From Elusimicrobiota bacterium (GTDB taxonomy: Bacteria > Elusimicrobiota > Elusimicrobia > UBA1565 > JACRDR01), in NCBI GenBank assembly GCA_016212845.1, contig JACRDR010000018.1, forward strand, positions 1 through 8,150: DNA of 8,150 nucleotides. Direction: 5' to 3'. The position numbers were made by a program, and so were the translations under genes. Under the pieces are notes generated by a model. It saw nothing but the letters and a program-made list of their open reading frames with translations, was not told the DNA's origin and did no database searches. Below are positions 4,996-8,150 of this stretch, piece by piece; the stretch's first letter is position 1, and each line of letters opens with the position of its first letter.

Positions 4996-6426
4996 ATGCT
5001 GCGCAAGATCGACGATTACCGCTGGGAGATTCCCCAAGAGGGCGGCATGCGCGTGCCCGGCCTCGTCATCGCCTCGGAGAAGCTGATCGGCAAGATCGAC
5101 TCGGAGCGCGTCGTCGAGCAGGTGCGCAACGTCGCGACGCTTCCCGGCATCGTCGGGCGCTCGCTCGCGATGCCCGACGCGCATTGGGGCTACGGGATGC
5201 CCGTCGGCGGCGTGGCGGCGACCGACGCGGTCGACGGCGTGGTCAGCCCCGGCGGCGTCGGCTACGACGTCTCGTGCGGCGTGCGGCTCTTGAGCACCGG
5301 ACTCGACGCCGCGCAGGTCCGGCCCGAGATCGACCGGCTCATGGACGCGCTTTTTTCCGCCGTGCCTTCGGGCGTCGGCGCCGGCGGCGCGCTGCGCGTC
5401 AACGCGCGCGAAATGAAGGGCGTCTTCCGCCATGGCGCGAAGTGGGCGGTATCTAAGGGCTTCGGCGAGGCGGCCGATCTCGACGTTTGCGAGGACGGCG
5501 GATTCCTCCCCGACGCGGGCGAGGACGTTCCCTCCGACCGCGCCGTCGAGCGCGGCGCCGACCAGCTCGGCACGCTCGGCAGCGGCAATCATTTCCTCGA
5601 GCTGCAGGAAGTCGACGAGATTTACGATGAGACGGTCGCCGGAGTCTTCGGCCTCCGCCGCGGGCAGTTCGTGATCCTAATCCACACCGGCTCGCGCGGG
5701 TTGGGCTACCAAGTCTGCACCGACTTTCTGCAGGTGATGCGCAAGGCGAGCCATCGCTTCGGCATCCGGCTGCCCGACCCGCAGCTCGCCTGCGCTCCGC
5801 TCTCGTCGCCGGAGGCGCAGGAGTACCTCGCGGCGATGAAGGCGGCCTCGAACTTCGCGCGCGCCAACCGTCAGGTGATCACCCAGCGCGTGCGCGAGAC
5901 GCTCGAGCGCACGCTGCAGCGGGCTCCCAAGGAGCTCGACGTGCGCGTCGTCTACGACGTGAGCCACAACCTCGCGAAAATGGAGACGCACGACGTCGAC
6001 GGAAAGCCTCGCCGCCTCTGCGTGCACCGCAAGGGCGCGACGCGCGCATTCCCCGCCGGACATCCCGAGGTGCCGGAGGCCTATCGCGGCGTCGGGCAGC
6101 CCGTGCTCTTGCCCGGCTCGATGGGCACGCACTCCTACGTCCTCGTCGGGACCGAGCAGGCGATGAAGGAGACGTGGGGCACGACCGCCCACGGCGCCGG
6201 CCGCCGGATGAGCCGGACCCAGGCCGCCAAGCAGACGCACGGTGGAGAGCTCCTGAGGGAGCTGCTTAAGGAAGGCATCCACGTGCGCACCGATTCCCTG
6301 CGCGGCCTCGCCGAGGAGGCGCCCTTCGCGTACAAGGACGTCTCGGAGGTGGTCGAGGCTTGCCACCGGTCGGGGATCTCCCGCAAGATCGCGCGGATGC
6401 GGCCCTTCGGCGTAGTGAAGGGCTGA
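4996..6426 (+). CDS. rtcB: RNA-splicing ligase RtcB
   Basis: RtcB is a GTP- and Mn2+-dependent ligase that joins RNA 2',3'-cyclic phosphate or 3'-phosphate ends to 5'-OH ends, in RNA repair and in tRNA splicing where introns exist. The 476 residues are full length and align almost without gaps to the archaeal enzyme. Metal ligands are Asp91 and Cys94 (GGVGYDVSCGVRL, 86-98), His199 in LGSGNHFLEL, His230 in HTGSRGLG and His324 in YDVSHN. His399 in AHGAGRRMSR is the guanylylated nucleophile (P. horikoshii His404). A C-terminal Lys475-Gly476 matches the GTP-contacting C-terminal Lys. All catalytic residues are present. ATG 4996 has AGGA four bases upstream and a TATACT box at 4977-4982. Archease, its activator, is encoded upstream on the same strand but not contiguously. 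The next gene starts 26 bases after the stop, so read-through is possible. No RtcR-type regulator is in the window. Confidence 0.96.
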   Translation: MLRKIDDYRWEIPQEGGMRVPGLVIASEKLIGKIDSERVVEQVRNVATLPGIVGRSLAMPDAHWGYGMPVGGVAATDAVDGVVSPGGVGYDVSCGVRLLSTGLDAAQVRPEIDRLMDALFSAVPSGVGAGGALRVNAREMKGVFRHGAKWAVSKGFGEAADLDVCEDGGFLPDAGEDVPSDRAVERGADQLGTLGSGNHFLELQEVDEIYDETVAGVFGLRRGQFVILIHTGSRGLGYQVCTDFLQVMRKASHRFGIRLPDPQLACAPLSSPEAQEYLAAMKAASNFARANRQVITQRVRETLERTLQRAPKELDVRVVYDVSHNLAKMETHDVDGKPRRLCVHRKGATRAFPAGHPEVPEAYRGVGQPVLLPGSMGTHSYVLVGTEQAMKETWGTTAHGAGRRMSRTQAAKQTHGGELLRELLKEGIHVRTDSLRGLAEEAPFAYKDVSEVVEACHRSGISRKIARMRPFGVVKG

Positions 6427-6436
6427 CCCCCCCTTT

Positions 6437-6445
6437 TGCTACAAT
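6437..6445 (+). promoter_or_regulatory. Extended -10 promoter for the 6453 gene
   Basis: TGCTACAAT is an extended -10 element (TG-n-TACAAT, with five of six matches to TATAAT). Its last base is seven bases before ATG 6453, so the transcript should start at or next to the A of the start codon. There is no Shine-Dalgarno sequence. The element lies in the short gap after the rtcB stop, so this gene and serS may be transcribed separately from rtcB. Confidence 0.6.
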
Positions 6446-6452
6446 CGCCCGA

Positions 6453-6977
6453 ATGCGCAGGCTGCGGTGGGCGCTTTGCGTCCTGGCCCTCGTCTCTCCG
6501 GTTTCCGCTTCGGCGGAACTCGTGCTCCGCTCGGTCGCGTGGCAGCTGCCGTCGCCGAAAGGCGCGCAGCCCCGCGGCTACCAGACGGTCGAGCGCTGGA
6601 TCCAGCCGCCGTCGGCGAAAGTCCCCGCGCGCCCGCGCGTGGTCGTGACCGTCGTCAACCGGGGCCCGAAGGCCGCCGAGGGAGCGGTGCTCCGCTACGC
6701 CATCGCCGCCCGGCAGGCGAAGATCGGCCAGACCGGCGGCGAGGGCACGTGGACCGTGCCGTTCTATCTCGCCGAGCGCCGCGTCGCCCGCATCGGCGCG
6801 AACCAAGTGAAGGAAGTGCCCATCAACGATTTGGTGCTCGACGTGTTCCTGAAGAAGACGTTTCGCGCCGGCTACTGGCCGGACGCGCTGCGCATCCAGG
6901 TCATGGTCGAGCCGAGGACGGGGGAGGGGCTCGAGCAGCGGATTCTCGAGCAGACGCTCCCCGTCGTGAACCAGTGA
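6453..6977 (+). CDS. Small exported protein, unknown function
   Basis: I do not recognise the family with certainty. The 174 residues begin with a signal peptide, MRRLRWALCVLALVSPVSASA, with a probable cut after ASA (residue 21), so the product should be periplasmic or secreted. The mature part is rich in beta-strand-like stretches. RVVVTVVNRGPKAAEGAVLRY resembles the strand-NxG-strand pattern of CARDB-type immunoglobulin-like domains, but that is a suggestion only. There are no Cys residues after the signal peptide and no evident enzyme motif. The frame is open upstream to 6360 inside rtcB. ATG 6453 is chosen because it begins the signal peptide and follows an extended -10 box by seven bases. 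Its TGA overlaps the serS GTG as GTGA, so serS is probably translated by coupling to it. A link to tRNA charging is not implied. Confidence 0.75.
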   Translation: MRRLRWALCVLALVSPVSASAELVLRSVAWQLPSPKGAQPRGYQTVERWIQPPSAKVPARPRVVVTVVNRGPKAAEGAVLRYAIAARQAKIGQTGGEGTWTVPFYLAERRVARIGANQVKEVPINDLVLDVFLKKTFRAGYWPDALRIQVMVEPRTGEGLEQRILEQTLPVVNQ

Positions 6978-8150
6978 ACGACCCCAAGCTCCTTCGCGCC
7001 GATCCCGCCGCCGCCAAGAAGGGCATCTCCGACCGCAGCGGCCGCTACCTGCCCGTTCTGGAGGAGTTCTACGCGATCGACGAGCGCTACCGCATGCTCC
7101 TCAAGCGCGTCGAGGAGCTTCGCGCCAAGCGCAACGAGTCGAGCGCCAAGATCGGCAAGGCGATGGCCGCGAAAGACGAGGCGCTCGCCGCGAGCCTGAA
7201 GGCGGAAGTCGGCGCGCTCAAGGGGGAGCTGCAGACGGGCGAGAAAGAGCTCGAGGAATCCACCGCCAAGCAGCGCGACCTCATCATGGGGCTGCCCAAT
7301 CTGCCGCACGCGACCTGCCCCGTCGGGAAGTCCGAGGCCGACAACGTGGTGCGCCGCAAGGGCGGTCCGGAGCCCGCGATCGGCATCGGCGCTCTCGATC
7401 ACCAGACCGTCGGCGAAAAGCTCGGCGTTCTCGACATCGAGAACGGTGTAAAACTGTCCGGATCCCGATTTGTCGTCCTCAAGGGCCAGGGCGCGCGGCT
7501 GCAGCGCGCGGTCGTGCAGTTCATGCTCGATCTCCACACGCAGAAGCACGGCTACCTCGAGGTCGCGCCGCCGTATCTCGTGCGGCCCGAGATTCTCGAG
7601 GGGACGGGCCAGCTCCCGAAGTTTCGCGAGGACATGTACGCGACGCAGGGCTCCTCCTCCGAAGGAAAGGCCAACGAGCTCTTTTTGATCTCGACCTCCG
7701 AGATTCCGCTGACGAACCTCGTGCGCGAGTCGATCCTCGACGAGACCGCGCTGCCGATGAAGTTCACCGCGGCGACGCCGTGCTTTCGCCAGGAGGCCGG
7801 CTCCTACGGCAAGGACACTCGGGGCATGATTCGCGTGCACCAGTTCGAGAAGGTCGAGATGGTCTGGATCTCGAAGCCCGAGGACAGCATGAACGCCCTC
7901 GAGGAGATGACGCGCAACGCCGAGACGGTGCTCACCGCGCTCGAGCTGCCGCACCGCGTACTCGAGCTCTGCACCGCCGATATCGGCTTCGCTTCCTGCA
8001 AGACGTACGACCTCGAGGTGTGGATGGCGTCCGAGGGGCGCTATCGCGAGATTTCCTCGTGCTCGAACTGCACCGATTTCCAGGCCCGCCGCATGAACGC
8101 CAGGCTCCGCCGCGGCGCGAAGGGCCCCGTCGAGCTCGTGCACACGCTCA
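6974..8150 (+). CDS. serS: Seryl-tRNA synthetase (3' end missing)
   Basis: This class II enzyme charges tRNA-Ser (and tRNA-Sec where present) with serine in the cytoplasm. The frame starts at GTG 6974, overlapping the preceding TGA, and reaches the right edge after 392 codons; about 35-40 residues are missing compared with the usual 425-430. The start VNDPKLLRADP matches the family N-terminus. A long charged antiparallel coiled coil (about residues 25-105), the tRNA-binding arm, comes next. The catalytic core shows TGQLPKF, TSEIPLTNL with the serine-contacting Thr-x-Glu at 241-243, motif 2 FRQEAGSYGKDTRG (271-284) and SSCSNCTDFQARR, then HTL at the edge, where HTLNGSG normally leads into motif 3. 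No separate ribosome binding site is clear, so translation is probably coupled to the upstream gene. Confidence 0.96.
   Translation, partial: MNDPKLLRADPAAAKKGISDRSGRYLPVLEEFYAIDERYRMLLKRVEELRAKRNESSAKIGKAMAAKDEALAASLKAEVGALKGELQTGEKELEESTAKQRDLIMGLPNLPHATCPVGKSEADNVVRRKGGPEPAIGIGALDHQTVGEKLGVLDIENGVKLSGSRFVVLKGQGARLQRAVVQFMLDLHTQKHGYLEVAPPYLVRPEILEGTGQLPKFREDMYATQGSSSEGKANELFLISTSEIPLTNLVRESILDETALPMKFTAATPCFRQEAGSYGKDTRGMIRVHQFEKVEMVWISKPEDSMNALEEMTRNAETVLTALELPHRVLELCTADIGFASCKTYDLEVWMASEGRYREISSCSNCTDFQARRMNARLRRGAKGPVELVHTL

Noticed and set aside
6187..6210. Ala before the RtcB catalytic His (AHGAGR) as an unusual active site
   Set aside because: The nucleophile His and the GAGR loop are intact and the preceding residue is variable in bacterial RtcB proteins as far as I recall.
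6872..8143. A 423-codon open frame antisense to serS and the end of the 6453 gene
   Set aside because: It is a mirror of G/C-biased codons in a clear serS gene; the His/Arg/Leu-rich composition matches no family.

Overview
The window is compact, high-GC bacterial DNA with strongly G/C-biased third codon positions. Genes are close together and Shine-Dalgarno sequences are few. The housekeeping genes are clearly bacterial (GyrA, bacterial-type seryl-tRNA synthetase). Nothing seen fixes the phylum; a GC-rich Elusimicrobiota-like or other poorly cultured lineage is only a guess.

Layout: (1) 1-2275, the 3' nine-tenths of gyrA, cut by the left edge and closed by a very strong intrinsic terminator at 2284-2327. 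(2) 2329-3196, a visibly less biased patch with an AbiEii-type nucleotidyltransferase toxin gene. A short upstream frame overlaps its start, but no recognisable AbiEi antitoxin is present; this looks like an acquired, possibly eroded toxin-antitoxin locus. (3) 3266-3676, archease, the activator of the RNA ligase RtcB. (4) 3677-4041, a convergent gap with an interrupted inverted repeat, a possible small minus-strand frame and a weak hairpin plus T-run. (5) 4042-4971 (minus), an exported protein of eight 34-residue WG repeats. (6) 4996-6426, RtcB, divergent from the WG gene across only 24 bases holding two overlapping opposite-strand -10 boxes. (7) 6453-6977, a small exported protein of unknown function with its own extended -10 box. 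(8) 6974 to the right edge, serS, overlapping the preceding stop as GTGA and cut before its motif 3.

Functionally, archease and RtcB form an RNA-ligation pair interrupted by a divergent WG-repeat gene. RtcB, the exported protein and serS lie in one direction with short or overlapping junctions and could be co-transcribed. The most notable new structure is regulatory. Three genes (archease, WG protein, the 6453 gene) have a TANNNT box only 6-7 bases before the start codon and no ribosome binding site, the pattern expected of leaderless mRNAs. The WG/rtcB pair appears to share one almost symmetric bidirectional promoter core. I found no CRISPR array, tRNA, rRNA or insertion sequence. I did not find a clear previously undescribed multi-gene system.
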